Positions 43,576-53,389 of a stretch of 57,669 nucleotides of DNA are shown here, piece after piece. Under the pieces are notes generated by a model. That model searched no databases. It was given only the letters and a program-made list of their open reading frames with translations, and had not been told where the DNA came from. Within the stretch, counting starts at the first letter, position 1, and every line of letters starts with the position of its first letter. This DNA is from Lachnospiraceae bacterium. GTDB taxonomy: Bacteria; Bacillota; Clostridia; Lachnospirales; Lachnospiraceae. The position numbers and the translations under genes are program-made. The stretch is from contig JAFSGY010000076.1 of NCBI GenBank assembly GCA_017440575.1, positions 1 through 57,669 on the forward strand, written 5' to 3'.

Positions 43576-44976
43576 ATGTATCAGAATTTTGAACAGAATA
43601 AGCAATACTTGCAAAGTGAGCTACAGACAGAAGTCAATTTTGACCTTGTTAGTAGAGATATAACAATTGGAAATAGAAAGGCTGTTTTTTTCTTTATAGA
43701 TGGATTTTGTAAGGATGAGTTAATGCAGAAGCTATTGCAGTTTTTGATGGGATTGAAGGAAGAGGATTTACCGCAGCAGGCTTCTGAATTGAATCTTGTT
43801 ATGCCTTATGTGGAAGTAGATATTTCACCTGATTTTGATGTCATTCTTAAAAATATTTTGAGTGGTGTGTTTGCTGTTGTTATTGATGGGTATGAGGAAT
43901 GTATTCTGATTGACTCAAGAACATATCCCGCAAGAAGTGTATCGGAACCGGAGAAGGACAAGGCACTTCGAGGCTCTAAAGATGGTTTTGTGGAAACTGT
44001 AGTATTTAATACGGCTTTAATTAGACGAAGAATCAGAAGTACGGATTTGAGAATGGAGATTCTGAGTGCAGGACAGGAATCAAAAACAGATATTGTACTT
44101 TGTTACATGGATACAAGGGTTGACCATGAATTTCTGAAAAAAATTAAAAACAGGATAAAGGATATTAAGGTAGATGCTCTTACACTGAATCAGGAAAGCC
44201 TTGCCGAATGTCTTTTTACCTCAAAATGGTATAACCCATTTCCGAAGTTTAAGTACACAGAACGTCCAGATGTTGCCTCGGCACAAATATTAGAGGGAAA
44301 TATTATTGTATTAGTAGATAATTCTCCATCTGCGATGATTTTGCCAATCAGTATTTTGGATTCCGTAGAGGAGGTAGATGATTACTATTTTCCACCGATA
44401 ACGGGAACGTATCTTCGTATTTCAAGATTTATCATTTTCCTGATGACTTATTTGGTGACACCAACCTTTTTGTTATTTATGCAGAATCAGCAATGGATTC
44501 CGGAAGCATTTAAATTTGTCATTGTAAAAGAAGAGATGAATGTGCCCCTGGTGTGGCAATTCTTGATTCTGGAGCTTGCGATAGACGGTTTAAAGCTTGC
44601 GGCTATTAATACACCAAGCATGCTTTCAACACCTCTCAGTGTTATGGCGGCATTGGTTCTTGGTGAGTTTTCGGTTAAGAGTGGATGGTTCAACTCCGAG
44701 GTAATGTTATATATGGCTTTCGTTGCCATTGCAAACTATACGCATCAAAGCTATGAACTGGGATATGCGGTAAAATTCTTCCGTATCATCAACCTTTTAC
44801 TGACAGCTCTGTTTAATGTGTGGGGGTATATCATTGGAATTGCAGTGTTTATTATAGCTATTGTTCGTAATAAAATGGTATCAGGACAGAGCTATTTGTA
44901 CCCATTGCTGCCATTTAGCTTTAAGAAGCTTGGAAAGGTGTTGGTACGAACCAGACTGCCTAAGTCGAGAGAGTAG
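43576..44976 (+). CDS. GerA/SpoVAF-type spore germination protein
   Basis: A 466-residue membrane protein of the GerA (GerXA) family. A soluble N-terminal half of about 270 residues is followed by four to five membrane helices (from ISRFIIFLMTYLVTPTFLL on) and a C-terminus ending with TRLPKSRE, the pattern found in SpoVAF. It stands alone without GerB or GerC partners, which also favours a SpoVAF-like role in the spore inner membrane. ATG 43576 has GGAGG five bases upstream. Confidence 0.88.
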   Translation: MYQNFEQNKQYLQSELQTEVNFDLVSRDITIGNRKAVFFFIDGFCKDELMQKLLQFLMGLKEEDLPQQASELNLVMPYVEVDISPDFDVILKNILSGVFAVVIDGYEECILIDSRTYPARSVSEPEKDKALRGSKDGFVETVVFNTALIRRRIRSTDLRMEILSAGQESKTDIVLCYMDTRVDHEFLKKIKNRIKDIKVDALTLNQESLAECLFTSKWYNPFPKFKYTERPDVASAQILEGNIIVLVDNSPSAMILPISILDSVEEVDDYYFPPITGTYLRISRFIIFLMTYLVTPTFLLFMQNQQWIPEAFKFVIVKEEMNVPLVWQFLILELAIDGLKLAAINTPSMLSTPLSVMAALVLGEFSVKSGWFNSEVMLYMAFVAIANYTHQSYELGYAVKFFRIINLLLTALFNVWGYIIGIAVFIIAIVRNKMVSGQSYLYPLLPFSFKKLGKVLVRTRLPKSRE

Positions 44977-44993
44977 TAGGGGGAAGAAAATAG

Positions 44994-45021
44994 AAGGTGC
45001 AGTTCCGAACTGCACCTTTTG
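44994..45021 (+). terminator. Terminator between gerA-like gene and cotJC
   Basis: AAGGTGCAGTT/AACTGCACCTT, 11-bp stem with a 3-nt loop and a TTTT tail. Being between convergent genes it may serve both, with a weaker tail on the - strand. Confidence 0.85.
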
Positions 45022-45057
45022 TGGTATTATTAAAAGCAGGATTGAAAGTCAATGCCT

Positions 45058-45651
45058 TCAATCAAAAGCAGGATTAAATGCATAAAAGTTTTTGGAGTCA
45101 AGGTTCTCCTGTGCGATTCGAAGCGCTTCGCCAAATCTCTGGAAATGTACGATTTCTCTTGCTCTTAGGAAACGAATCGGATCAGCAACTTCTGGGTCTT
45201 TTACCAAACGTAGAATATTATCATAAGTAGTACGAGCTTTCTGTTCTGCTGCAAGATCCTCTGTTAAATCCGTAATAACATCGCCTTTTGATTGGAATTC
45301 ACAGGCATTAAAAGGGATACCTCCGGCAGCCTGAGGCCATAATGCCAGCGTATGATCTACATAATATTTATCAAAACCAGATTCTTTGATTTCTTCAGGT
45401 GTGAGATTTTTGGTTAACTGATGTACAATAGTGCAAATCATCTCGAAATGAGCCAACTCTTCAGTTCCAATGTCAGTCAACAAACCAGCTACCGCATTAT
45501 AAGGCATTGTATATCTCTGTGCAAGGTATCGCATCGAAGCAGCAAGCTCGCCGTCTGGACCACCATACTGACTAATAATTACTTGCGCAATTTTAGGATT
45601 TGTCTGTGTGATTCTTACCGGGTACTGTAATCGTTTTTCATAATTCCACAT
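45058..45651 (-). CDS. cotJC: Spore coat protein CotJC (manganese catalase family)
   Basis: A 197-residue protein with the four-helix bundle of manganese catalases; ligands include the E...H pair in GTEELAHFEM and DLAAEQKARTTY further on. In Bacillus CotJC is part of the inner coat and could protect spores from peroxide. The start MWNYEKRLQYPV follows AAGGGGG, and its ATG overlaps the cotJB stop as TAATG. Confidence 0.94.
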   Translation of the reverse strand: MWNYEKRLQYPVRITQTNPKIAQVIISQYGGPDGELAASMRYLAQRYTMPYNAVAGLLTDIGTEELAHFEMICTIVHQLTKNLTPEEIKESGFDKYYVDHTLALWPQAAGGIPFNACEFQSKGDVITDLTEDLAAEQKARTTYDNILRLVKDPEVADPIRFLRAREIVHFQRFGEALRIAQENLDSKNFYAFNPAFD

Positions 45652-45926
45652 TAATGATATCCCCCTTCCCAAGGCCAATCTTGTAATGCCCATTTCCATT
45701 CACAGGCATTATCATCCATACAATCACGCATAAGTGGACCATATGCTTCTGTATATTCCTGCACCAGTTGTTTTTTCAACTTCTGGAAATGACGTATTTT
45801 TGATAGTGCCTGTTGGTCAAAAGGATGTGTATCAAGATATAAGTTCAGCTCTACAATAACAAAATCAACTTTGCCTATTTCTTCTAAAAGTTTTTTACGT
45901 TCACGACAGCCACATGTTACATTCAT
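45651..45926 (-). CDS. cotJB: Spore coat protein CotJB
   Basis: A 91-residue protein of the CotJB family (LLEEIGKVDFVIVELNLYLDTHP, then the WPWEGGYH end). The start at 45926 is supported by the TAATG overlap with cotJA and by GGAAGGAG at proper spacing; an ATG three codons upstream is too close to that site. It is co-transcribed with cotJA and cotJC. Confidence 0.93.
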   Translation of the reverse strand: MNVTCGCRERKKLLEEIGKVDFVIVELNLYLDTHPFDQQALSKIRHFQKLKKQLVQEYTEAYGPLMRDCMDDNACEWKWALQDWPWEGGYH

Positions 45927-46096
45927 TATCGACATCTCCTTCCCGTAAAAGGTTTATTAAGTATCGGGAAAATAGTTCCTATATGATAGGCTTCATCTAA
46001 GTTTTCATACATAGTACAATCCTTTTGCCATGGGACATATGCCATAGCAACCGGAAATTGTTCTACGTAAGGCATTTGTTGTTTCCATTCCTGCAT
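45926..46096 (-). CDS. cotJA: Spore coat-associated protein CotJA
   Basis: A 56-residue protein starting MQEWKQQMPYVEQFPVAMAY and containing YVPWQ and the NLDEAYHIGTIFPILNKPF stretch typical of CotJA. AAGGAG precedes its ATG (46096), and its stop overlaps the cotJB start as TAATG. It completes the cotJABC operon and is easily missed because of its size. Confidence 0.92.
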   Translation of the reverse strand: MQEWKQQMPYVEQFPVAMAYVPWQKDCTMYENLDEAYHIGTIFPILNKPFTGRRCR

Positions 46097-46133
46097 AGTG
46101 AGTACTCCTTGTTATATTTATGTTCTTACTATC

Positions 46134-46141
46134 ATAATATG
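46134..46141 (-). promoter_or_regulatory. Possible sporulation -10 element for cotJABC
   Basis: On the - strand CATATTAT matches a sigma-E-type -10 (CATACAMT) in six of eight positions, about 38 nt before cotJA. No convincing sigma-E -35 is found at 13-15 nt, and an AC at 16 nt could suit sigma-K. Confidence 0.3.
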
Positions 46142-46228
46142 TTAGTTAGGGAAGTAGGTTACAAAGGAATTGTAATAAAAAGGAAATAAATAAAGGATTG
46201 TATAGTAGCGGGATTATTCCTGCTATTA

Positions 46229-46257
46229 TTGTTTTATGAAAGCAGAAAGTGTATACT
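46229..46257 (+). promoter_or_regulatory. Promoter for dus
   Basis: TTGTTT (46229-46234), 17-nt spacer and TATACT (46252-46257). A TAGCGGGA/TCCTGCTA hairpin lies immediately upstream (about 46206-46226). Confidence 0.65.
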
Positions 46258-46317
46258 ATATTAGAATTAATAATATTTGTGAGAACCCAATTTTACAAAA
46301 AGGATAGGAATTTATTA

Positions 46318-47277
46318 ATGCAGTTTTATTTAGCCCCCTTGGAGGGAATTACAGGATATATTTATCGTAATGCGATACATGATTATTATGGGCATGGAAT
46401 GGACAAGTATTTTACACCATTTTTGACACCGCATACGAAGTGCAGCTTCAATGCGAAGGAATTAAATGATATTACACCGGAGCATAATCAGGGGATGTAT
46501 ACAGTGCCACAGGTACTTACCAATTCTGCAGAGGATTTTCTTCGTATTGAGAAGGACTTGCGAGCGTTGGGGTATGAAGAGATTAATATTAATCTAGGCT
46601 GTCCATCAGGAACAGTAGCTTCGAAAGGGCGTGGTGCAGGTTTTCTTGCAGAAACGCAGAAGCTTGACCGGTTTTTAGAGGAGATATTTGCAGGAACAAA
46701 TGCAAAGATTTCTCTGAAAACACGAATCGGTATTGATGACCCGGAGGATTTTTATGAGCTTTTGGATATCTATAATAAATATACCTTGGAGGAATTGATT
46801 ATCCATCCAAGGGTGTTGAGGGAGTATTATAAGGGAACTCCGCACTGGGAAATTTTTGATTATGCTGTAAAAAACAGTAAAAACACATTATGCTATAACG
46901 GTGATATTTTTTCAGTGGCAGATTATCAGCGGTTACAGGATGAAATACTAAAACAAAATAATGGACATAAGGTGCATGCTATCATGCTTGGGCGAGGAAT
47001 TTTGCAGAATCCGGCACTGATTGAACAGTTGGTGCAATATGAACAAAATGGTATAAAAGAGCATGATTTTGATAAGAGTAGATTTAAAATGTTCCATGAT
47101 AGGCTAAGAAATGATTATATGACACAAATGTCAGGAGATATGAATGTACTTTATAAAATGAAAGAACTTTGGTTTTATATGATTATGCTGTTTCCAAATC
47201 AGGAAAAGGTTTTAAAAAAAATAAAAAAAGCAAAGAAGCTTGCAGAATATGATGCAGCGGTAAGAGAATTATTTTAG
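46318..47277 (+). CDS. dus: tRNA-dihydrouridine synthase family protein
   Basis: An FMN enzyme that reduces uridine in tRNA. MQFYLAPLEGIT at the start, the catalytic Cys in NLGCPSGTVASKGRGAGF (C95), SLKTRIGI and the FMN-binding IMLGRGILQNP are present. Length 319 residues is normal. The start at 46318 is chosen because the family begins here and AGGAA lies upstream; the longer reading covers the promoter. Confidence 0.95.
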   Translation: MQFYLAPLEGITGYIYRNAIHDYYGHGMDKYFTPFLTPHTKCSFNAKELNDITPEHNQGMYTVPQVLTNSAEDFLRIEKDLRALGYEEININLGCPSGTVASKGRGAGFLAETQKLDRFLEEIFAGTNAKISLKTRIGIDDPEDFYELLDIYNKYTLEELIIHPRVLREYYKGTPHWEIFDYAVKNSKNTLCYNGDIFSVADYQRLQDEILKQNNGHKVHAIMLGRGILQNPALIEQLVQYEQNGIKEHDFDKSRFKMFHDRLRNDYMTQMSGDMNVLYKMKELWFYMIMLFPNQEKVLKKIKKAKKLAEYDAAVRELF

Positions 47278-47288
47278 GAGGGTGTTTT

Positions 47289-49310
47289 ATGCAATTTACA
47301 TTTGAAAGAGAAGCATGGAAAACGATAGAAGAGGGTGAGAAGAATTGTTATCTGTTAACAAATGGGCTTGGAGGCTATCATAGTCTTTCTGTGATAGGTG
47401 CGGCAGCAAGAGCAGATCAGGCGTTTTTTATGGCGGCGAAAAAGGCTCCGAATGTAAGATGGCATATGATAACGAACTTGATAGAAACATTATTTATTGA
47501 TGGCAAGGAATATGTTCTCACATCTCAAAGAATGATGGAGCGAGAGGATTTAGAAGGGTATCGTTATCTGAAAAGCTTTACTTATGATAATTTACCAAAA
47601 TGGACTTATGTCATTGAAGATGTAATCATCGAGAAAGAGATTCTTATGGTACATGGCGAAAATACAGTTGCTGCCAAATACAAGATAAAACAAAAAAATG
47701 ACAAAAACGTAAAACTCGAAATCAAACCATTGATTCGTTGCACAGCCAAGAATACTGCTTTTGATGAGGAACATGGAAGAAAGCTTAAACTTGTAAAGTC
47801 AACGATATTGAATCAGGAAACAAAGGAATTGCAGGAGCAATATGGTATTTCTGATGAAGAAGATGTTGTGTATTTTGCTACGAATGGTAACGTTACCGAA
47901 CAAGAACCTGTATTATTTGGTACTATGTATTTTTCTCAAGATGAACGAGATGGAAGAGATTTTGAAGGAAATGCGTTGCAGAATCATACAATATACTGTG
48001 AAGGTAAGGAGAGAGAACAGGAATTAATCTGTGTTTATAGTATGAAGCCTTGTGTGTATCAGAAGGGCATGTTTGAAAAGCTTGTGAAAGAGTTGAATGA
48101 GTATAGGAATCGTATTCTGGCGAAAGCGCCTTTGCAGACAGAGCTTGGCAAGCAGCTTGTCCTAAGTGCAGATGCGTATGTAGTAGAGCGTGATTCAACC
48201 AAGGGCAAGAGTATCATTGCAGGCTATCCGTTTTTTGAGGATTGGGGAAGAGATACGATGATTTCCTTGCCTGGAATTACTATGATTACAGGTAGATTCG
48301 AAGAATGTAAGAGCATTTTAAGAACCTTTGCAAAATATATTAGGAATGGATTACTGCCGAACCTTTTCCCAGAGGGAGATGAGAATCCGATGTATAACTC
48401 TGCAGATGCTCCGCTATTATTTGTAAATACTGTCTATGAGTATCTGGAATATTCCAAGGATGAAGAATTTTTAGAAGAAATCCTACCTGCATTAGAGCAA
48501 ATCATCAGTTCTTATGAAAATGGAACAGATTTTCATATAAAAATGGATTCTGATGGATTGATTCAGGCTGGCGCAGGATTAGAGCAGCTCACGTGGATGG
48601 ATGTAAGAGTTGGAGAGCATCTGCCGACACCAAGACATGGAAAACCGGTTGAAATCAATGCATATTGGTATAGTGCGTTGCGTGTGATGGCTGAGCTTTC
48701 TAAGAGAAATGGAGTTAAAACAGAAAAAACATCAGCAGAATATGAAGCTTTAGCTGAAAAAGTAAAAACATCATTTATAGAAAAGTTCTGGAATGAGGAC
48801 GAGGATTGCTTAAAGGATGTATTATCTGGCAATTACGAGGAAAATCAGGTGCGATGCAATCAGATATGGGCACTGACACAGCCATATACTATGCTTGATA
48901 GAGTACATGAAGAAAAGGTAATCAAAAAGGTAAGGGAAGAACTGTATACAACAATTGGACTGAGAACCTTATCACCAAAGGATCCTGCATTTCATAAAGT
49001 ATATATAGGACCAATGGAAGATCGAGACAGAGCATATCATCAGGGAACGGTTTGGGGATTCCCTCTTGGAGCGTATTATCGTGCGTGTATTCGTTATATC
49101 AAAGAATATGATTTTGCAGAAAAAGAGGAGTGGCTGGAGCATATTCGCGGTGGTTTGAAAGCATTGGAGGGATGGCTTGCGGAAGGCTGTGTGTCACAAA
49201 TTGCAGAAATATACGATGGTGAAAAACCAACCGTGTCCAGAGGTTGCTTTGCTCAGGCATGGAGTGTAGGTGAGCTGCTAAGGGCAGTGTATGATTTTGA
49301 ACAAATATAG
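47289..49310 (+). CDS. Glycogen debranching enzyme (amylo-alpha-1,6-glucosidase, GDE type)
   Basis: A 673-residue cytoplasmic enzyme: an N-terminal beta-sandwich region (YLLTNGLGGYHSLSVIG) and a C-terminal (alpha/alpha)6 barrel with AGYPFFEDWGRDTMISLPG, EGDENPMYNSADAPL, TWMDVR and RPEVNAYWYSALRV-like VEINAYWYSAL. It removes alpha-1,6 branches of glycogen. GGAGGGTG precedes the start, 11 nt after dus, so both probably share a transcript. Confidence 0.93.
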   Translation: MQFTFEREAWKTIEEGEKNCYLLTNGLGGYHSLSVIGAAARADQAFFMAAKKAPNVRWHMITNLIETLFIDGKEYVLTSQRMMEREDLEGYRYLKSFTYDNLPKWTYVIEDVIIEKEILMVHGENTVAAKYKIKQKNDKNVKLEIKPLIRCTAKNTAFDEEHGRKLKLVKSTILNQETKELQEQYGISDEEDVVYFATNGNVTEQEPVLFGTMYFSQDERDGRDFEGNALQNHTIYCEGKEREQELICVYSMKPCVYQKGMFEKLVKELNEYRNRILAKAPLQTELGKQLVLSADAYVVERDSTKGKSIIAGYPFFEDWGRDTMISLPGITMITGRFEECKSILRTFAKYIRNGLLPNLFPEGDENPMYNSADAPLLFVNTVYEYLEYSKDEEFLEEILPALEQIISSYENGTDFHIKMDSDGLIQAGAGLEQLTWMDVRVGEHLPTPRHGKPVEINAYWYSALRVMAELSKRNGVKTEKTSAEYEALAEKVKTSFIEKFWNEDEDCLKDVLSGNYEENQVRCNQIWALTQPYTMLDRVHEEKVIKKVREELYTTIGLRTLSPKDPAFHKVYIGPMEDRDRAYHQGTVWGFPLGAYYRACIRYIKEYDFAEKEEWLEHIRGGLKALEGWLAEGCVSQIAEIYDGEKPTVSRGCFAQAWSVGELLRAVYDFEQI

Positions 49311-49331
49311 TATTGCATAAGATGAAGTAAG

Positions 49332-49364
49332 GAGAATGTTGTATCGTTATGACATTCTCTTTAT
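49332..49364 (+). terminator. Terminator after the debranching enzyme gene
   Basis: GAGAATGT/ACATTCTC with a 12-nt loop and a short T-rich tail. Confidence 0.75.
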
Positions 49365-49375
49365 CATTCTATATT

Positions 49376-49404
49376 TTGCTGGTAAAGATACGGCAAAGTA
49401 TTTT
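49376..49404 (+). promoter_or_regulatory. Candidate promoter for the CNNM/CBS protein gene
   Basis: TTGCTG (49376-49381), 17-nt spacer and TATTTT (49399-49404), 77 nt before the start codon. Confidence 0.45.
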
Positions 49405-49480
49405 GTATATCAATGGACAAAGAAGAAATGCTTTGTTAGAATAACCTAAATTTGAATGAGAAGGAGATTACGAATTACAG

Positions 49481-50800
49481 ATGGACGAAGGAGACAGTAT
49501 AAACTCAATTATTTTTATGATTTTATTACAGGTAGTGTTGATTATGTTGAATGCAATATTTGCCTGTGCAGAAATTGCAGTGATTTCAATGAATGATAAC
49601 AAATTAGCAAAAATGGCAGCAGACGGAGATAAACGGGCAATACGCTTGGAAAAGCTGACAAATCAGCCGGCAAGGTTTCTTGCCACGATTCAGGTAGCAA
49701 TTACCTTGTCTGGCTTTTTAGGAAGTGCATTTGCGGCAGAAAATTTTTCGGGCGTGCTAGTAGATTGGATTATAGGACTGGGGGTAACGGTTCCTGCTAA
49801 GGTATTAGATTCTATTGCTGTCGTTTTTATAACCATAGTTTTGTCTTATTTTACATTAGTTTTTGGCGAATTGGTTCCGAAGCAGGTTGCAATGCGAAAG
49901 GCAGAACCGCTGGCGCTTGGGTTGTCGTCTTTGATTAGTGGAATCGCAACGATATTTGCACCGCTTGTAAGCTTTTTGACCTTTTCAACGAATTCGGTAT
50001 TGAGGATACTTGGGATTGACCCGAATGCAGAGGAAGAAAGCGTAAGTGAAGAGGAAATCCGAATGATGGTAGATGTGGGAAGTGAAAAAGGAACCATCGA
50101 CCATGAGGAAAAAGAATTTATTCAGAATGTATTTGAGTTTGATGACCTTTCCGCAGATGAGATTATAACACATAGAACAGATGTTGTAATGCTTGATATG
50201 AATGATTCTATGGATTCTTGGAAAGAGACTATTTATGCCAATAGACATACCCTATATCCGGTTTGTGATGGAACAGCGGATAAGATTATTGGTATATTGA
50301 ATTCTAAGGATTATTTCAGAATGGAAGATAAAACGCGAGAGAATATTATGGCAAACGCTGTTAAGCCTGCTTATTTTGTGCCAGATACTGTAAAAGCAGA
50401 TACTTTATTCCGAAATATGAAAAAGGGACATCATGTTCTTGCGGTAGTATTGGATGAATATGGTGGAATGAGTGGTATTATTACCATGAATGATTTGGTA
50501 GAGCAACTGGTAGGTGATTTGGGAGATGCGCTTGAGGACATGGAAACTGTTCCGATTCTTAAATTAGATGAAAACAAGTGGGAAATTCAGGGAACGGCAT
50601 TGTTAGAGGAAATATCTACGGTGCTTGGCGTTTCCCTATGTGGCGAGGAATATGACACATTTAATGGATATATTCTGCATGAACTTGGAAGTATTCCGGA
50701 AGATGGAGCGGTTGTTGAAGTGGAGACAGCAGGATTACATATCAGTGCTGCAAGAATTGAAAATCATCAGGTAGAAACAGCAATTGTATATTTGAAATAA
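49481..50800 (+). CDS. Hemolysin/CorC family protein (CNNM, CBS pair, CorC_HlyC)
   Basis: A 439-residue membrane protein. The N-terminal DUF21/CNNM domain has three to four helices and the motif FACAEIAVISMN; two CBS repeats span about 215-335, and a CorC_HlyC domain ends the protein (GTALLEEISTVLGV). Related proteins act in Mg2+ or Co2+ export. GAAGGAG lies 16 nt upstream of the ATG, rather far, so the start is slightly uncertain. Confidence 0.92.
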   Translation: MDEGDSINSIIFMILLQVVLIMLNAIFACAEIAVISMNDNKLAKMAADGDKRAIRLEKLTNQPARFLATIQVAITLSGFLGSAFAAENFSGVLVDWIIGLGVTVPAKVLDSIAVVFITIVLSYFTLVFGELVPKQVAMRKAEPLALGLSSLISGIATIFAPLVSFLTFSTNSVLRILGIDPNAEEESVSEEEIRMMVDVGSEKGTIDHEEKEFIQNVFEFDDLSADEIITHRTDVVMLDMNDSMDSWKETIYANRHTLYPVCDGTADKIIGILNSKDYFRMEDKTRENIMANAVKPAYFVPDTVKADTLFRNMKKGHHVLAVVLDEYGGMSGIITMNDLVEQLVGDLGDALEDMETVPILKLDENKWEIQGTALLEEISTVLGVSLCGEEYDTFNGYILHELGSIPEDGAVVEVETAGLHISAARIENHQVETAIVYLK

Positions 50801-50814
50801 TAAATATTGCATAG

Positions 50815-50857
50815 AAAAAGGACTTGTATAACAATGAAAGTTATATAAGTCCTTTTT
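50815..50857 (+). terminator. Bidirectional terminator before the MATE gene
   Basis: AAAAAGGACTTGTATAAC pairs with GTTATATAAGTCCTTTTT (one G-T wobble), giving A- and T-runs suitable for both convergent genes. Confidence 0.92.
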
Positions 50858-50868
50858 AATACTGCATA

Positions 50869-52230
50869 TTAAGCCTTTTTCAGTGCAGGCTTACGCCAGA
50901 TTTTCAATTGATAGAGTACAAATAAAATAGCGGACGAGATACCATTACTTACTACAACACAATACCAGACACTTCGTACACCCATATGGAATACGGTTTC
51001 ACAGATGAAAAGTGTCAAGAAACGGAAAATCCATAGTCTGGAAGCATCCACAAACATATTGACCTCTGTGTGTCCGGTTCCTTGGAAAAGACCGATGGTA
51101 GAGTTATAGATACCATTTGTCCAGCACCAGAATGCCATGATGCTTAGAAAGTCTGCTGCCATAGCGACAACGGCAGGGTCTTCCGAAAAGATACTTACAA
51201 TACTGGTAGAAATAAAAGGTCTGGATAGAATCATTCCACCAACGAATAGGAAAATAACACTAATTCGTCGAGATAAACGATAACCATGCTCGGCTCTGTC
51301 ATATTGATTGGCACCAACATTTTGCCCGACTATCGTAGCAACGGCAGAGCCAATACCATTAGACGGAAGTGTAATCAAGCCATTAACCTTATTGCCAATG
51401 CCGTAGGCTGCCATTGCCTGTGTTCCGTACACATATACGTTTTTACTCATCAGCAAAAAGCCAAACTGCATAGTGCTTCCACCAATAGCAGTAGGGAGTC
51501 CGACACGAAGAATAGATCGTAATTTTTCTTTTTCAAAGCGAAGCTCTTTTAGGTTCAGATGCACCGGATTTGTTTTTTGATTCAGAGAATAAAAGGCTAT
51601 GAAAGCTGACGGTGCTTTGGCAAACAGTGTAGCAAGTGCAGCACCTGCTATATTCAGGTCAAATACTATCATTAATAATGGGTCGAGAATCATATTGATT
51701 ATAATACCCAAAAGATTTAGAAGCATTGGCTTAACGGTATTGCCCTGCGCCTGATTAATAGCGCTAAAAATATTAATCGTATAAAGCAGTGGCATATCAA
51801 GGACAACGATTCTCAGGTATGTATTACCATAGCGAAGAGTGTTTCCATCAGCTCCAAGCCATTGAACAATTGCTGGTGTGAAGATAAAACAAAGGCTTGC
51901 GCAGACACAGGCGAATATCAGAGCACAGGCAAATATCTGATTAGCCATACTCTTGGCATTTTCTTCGTCTCTTGCGCCAATGTATTGAGCAATCAGAACA
52001 GAACCAGCTACGGTTATACCAGAACCAAAGTTCATAATAATACTCTGCACTGGTGTAACAAGATTGATTGCAGCTAATTGCTCAGTTCCTATTTTTCCAA
52101 GCCAATAGGTATCGGTTAAGTTATACATGGTTTGAAGGAATGAATTAATAACTACAGGTATGGCGATGGATAGTATAGCATGAAGCATATTTCCATTTAA
52201 AATTAATTCTCGGTTAAATTTCTTTTTCAT
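50869..52230 (-). CDS. MATE family efflux transporter
   Basis: A 453-residue protein with twelve predicted membrane helices in two homologous halves (each starts with a motif of type SIAIPVVINSFLQTMYNLTDTYW and VGLPTAIGGSTMQFGFLL). MATE pumps use a Na+ or H+ gradient to export drugs or metabolites. It is divergent from an AraC-type regulator 178 nt away, which could control it. The ribosome binding site AAAGG is about 15 nt from the ATG, weaker than usual. Confidence 0.94.
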   Translation of the reverse strand: MKKKFNRELILNGNMLHAILSIAIPVVINSFLQTMYNLTDTYWLGKIGTEQLAAINLVTPVQSIIMNFGSGITVAGSVLIAQYIGARDEENAKSMANQIFACALIFACVCASLCFIFTPAIVQWLGADGNTLRYGNTYLRIVVLDMPLLYTINIFSAINQAQGNTVKPMLLNLLGIIINMILDPLLMIVFDLNIAGAALATLFAKAPSAFIAFYSLNQKTNPVHLNLKELRFEKEKLRSILRVGLPTAIGGSTMQFGFLLMSKNVYVYGTQAMAAYGIGNKVNGLITLPSNGIGSAVATIVGQNVGANQYDRAEHGYRLSRRISVIFLFVGGMILSRPFISTSIVSIFSEDPAVVAMAADFLSIMAFWCWTNGIYNSTIGLFQGTGHTEVNMFVDASRLWIFRFLTLFICETVFHMGVRSVWYCVVVSNGISSAILFVLYQLKIWRKPALKKA

Positions 52231-52407
52231 ATAAAATATTATGCCTTTCTACATTTTGCATCAAATATTTGAGAATTGTTTATTATCTGTGTTGGAGCTT
52301 GACTTCTCTCAATGCATTTTATATGATACAACATAAATACAGTAATAACTACATATTTAATGTTGAGATAACAATATAATACTGAAAAATTGACATAGGG
52401 AGATTGT

Positions 52408-53256
52408 ATGCAGGAAAATTTTAAAGTATCAAGAGTAAAAAGAGATGCTGCGTTTGAAATGCAGAATGAACATTATCATTCCTTCTATGAATTTTATTAT
52501 TTGGTTTCAGGTGACAGAAAGTTCTTTTTAAATGGAAAAACATATCGTGTAAAAAGCGGCGACATAATGCTGATTCCTAAAAGAGAGATTCATCGAACAA
52601 CGTTTTATGGAGAGGGCTCAGAGCATGAGAGGATTGCGATGTGTTTTAGTGAGGACATTGTCAGATATCTAAAAGAGTGTATCGGTCAGGAGCACTTCGA
52701 GGAATGTTTTTATCAGCGTCACCTTACGGTTCCGGTGGAACAGAGAGAATATTTAGAGAGTTTGTTTGACAAGATGATAACGGAATATGAGGGAAAGGAT
52801 GAATATTCTGACTTTTTGTGTCGGCGGTATTGTGAAGAGGTTATCCTATTTATCATTCGATGTCAGAAGGAAAAAAAGGCAAAGTCTTTGCAGGAGAGTG
52901 AAACGGTAGAAATCCAACATTTGTCAGCAGAGGATATGGAGCTGGAGAAAGCAGCCCAGTATGTGAATGAACATTTTATGGAAACGCTTACGCTTCCGAT
53001 TATGGCAGAGAGAAGCTGTATGAGTGATTCCTATTTTTCCAGACGTTTTAAGCAGGTTACCGGATTTGGCTTTAAGGAGTATCTGAATATGGTACGAATA
53101 CGGCATGCTTGTGAATTGCTTGTATCAACGGATTTGAGCATTACAAAGATTTCAGAGGCGTGTGGATATATGGATAGCAATTATTTTGGTGATGCCTTTA
53201 AAAAATTGAAGCATGTTGCACCTAGAGAGTATCGAAAAAATAAGGTAATGGTATAA
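52408..53256 (+). CDS. AraC family transcriptional regulator with cupin sensor domain
   Basis: A 282-residue regulator. Residues 1-110 form a cupin (HYHSFYEFYYLVSGDRKFFLNG, MLIPKREIHR), and residues about 185-282 carry two helix-turn-helix motifs (LPIMAERSCMSDSYFSRRFKQ and ISEACGYMDSNYFGDAFKK). Such proteins sense sugars. The pectin-degrading GH28 gene lies just downstream and MATE just upstream, so both are plausible targets. AGGGAG lies before the start. Confidence 0.93.
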   Translation: MQENFKVSRVKRDAAFEMQNEHYHSFYEFYYLVSGDRKFFLNGKTYRVKSGDIMLIPKREIHRTTFYGEGSEHERIAMCFSEDIVRYLKECIGQEHFEECFYQRHLTVPVEQREYLESLFDKMITEYEGKDEYSDFLCRRYCEEVILFIIRCQKEKKAKSLQESETVEIQHLSAEDMELEKAAQYVNEHFMETLTLPIMAERSCMSDSYFSRRFKQVTGFGFKEYLNMVRIRHACELLVSTDLSITKISEACGYMDSNYFGDAFKKLKHVAPREYRKNKVMV

Positions 53257-53266
53257 ATTTTAGTAT

Positions 53267-53295
53267 TTGGCATGTAAACGCTTACATTTTACTAT
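53267..53295 (+). promoter_or_regulatory. GH28 promoter with cre-like operator in the spacer
   Basis: TTGGCA (53267-53272), 17-nt spacer and TACTAT (53290-53295). ATGTAAACGCTTACAT (53272-53287), a near-perfect palindrome with central CG, fits catabolite-responsive elements bound by CcpA or other LacI-family repressors, and fills the spacer. Confidence 0.72.
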
Positions 53296-53389
53296 AGATA
53301 TTTTCTCTCAAGTGTGATATGTTAAGTAAAGAGTAACTGAATAGTTATAGTAACGAAACAAATGATGAGTGTTTTGATGAAAAACATTC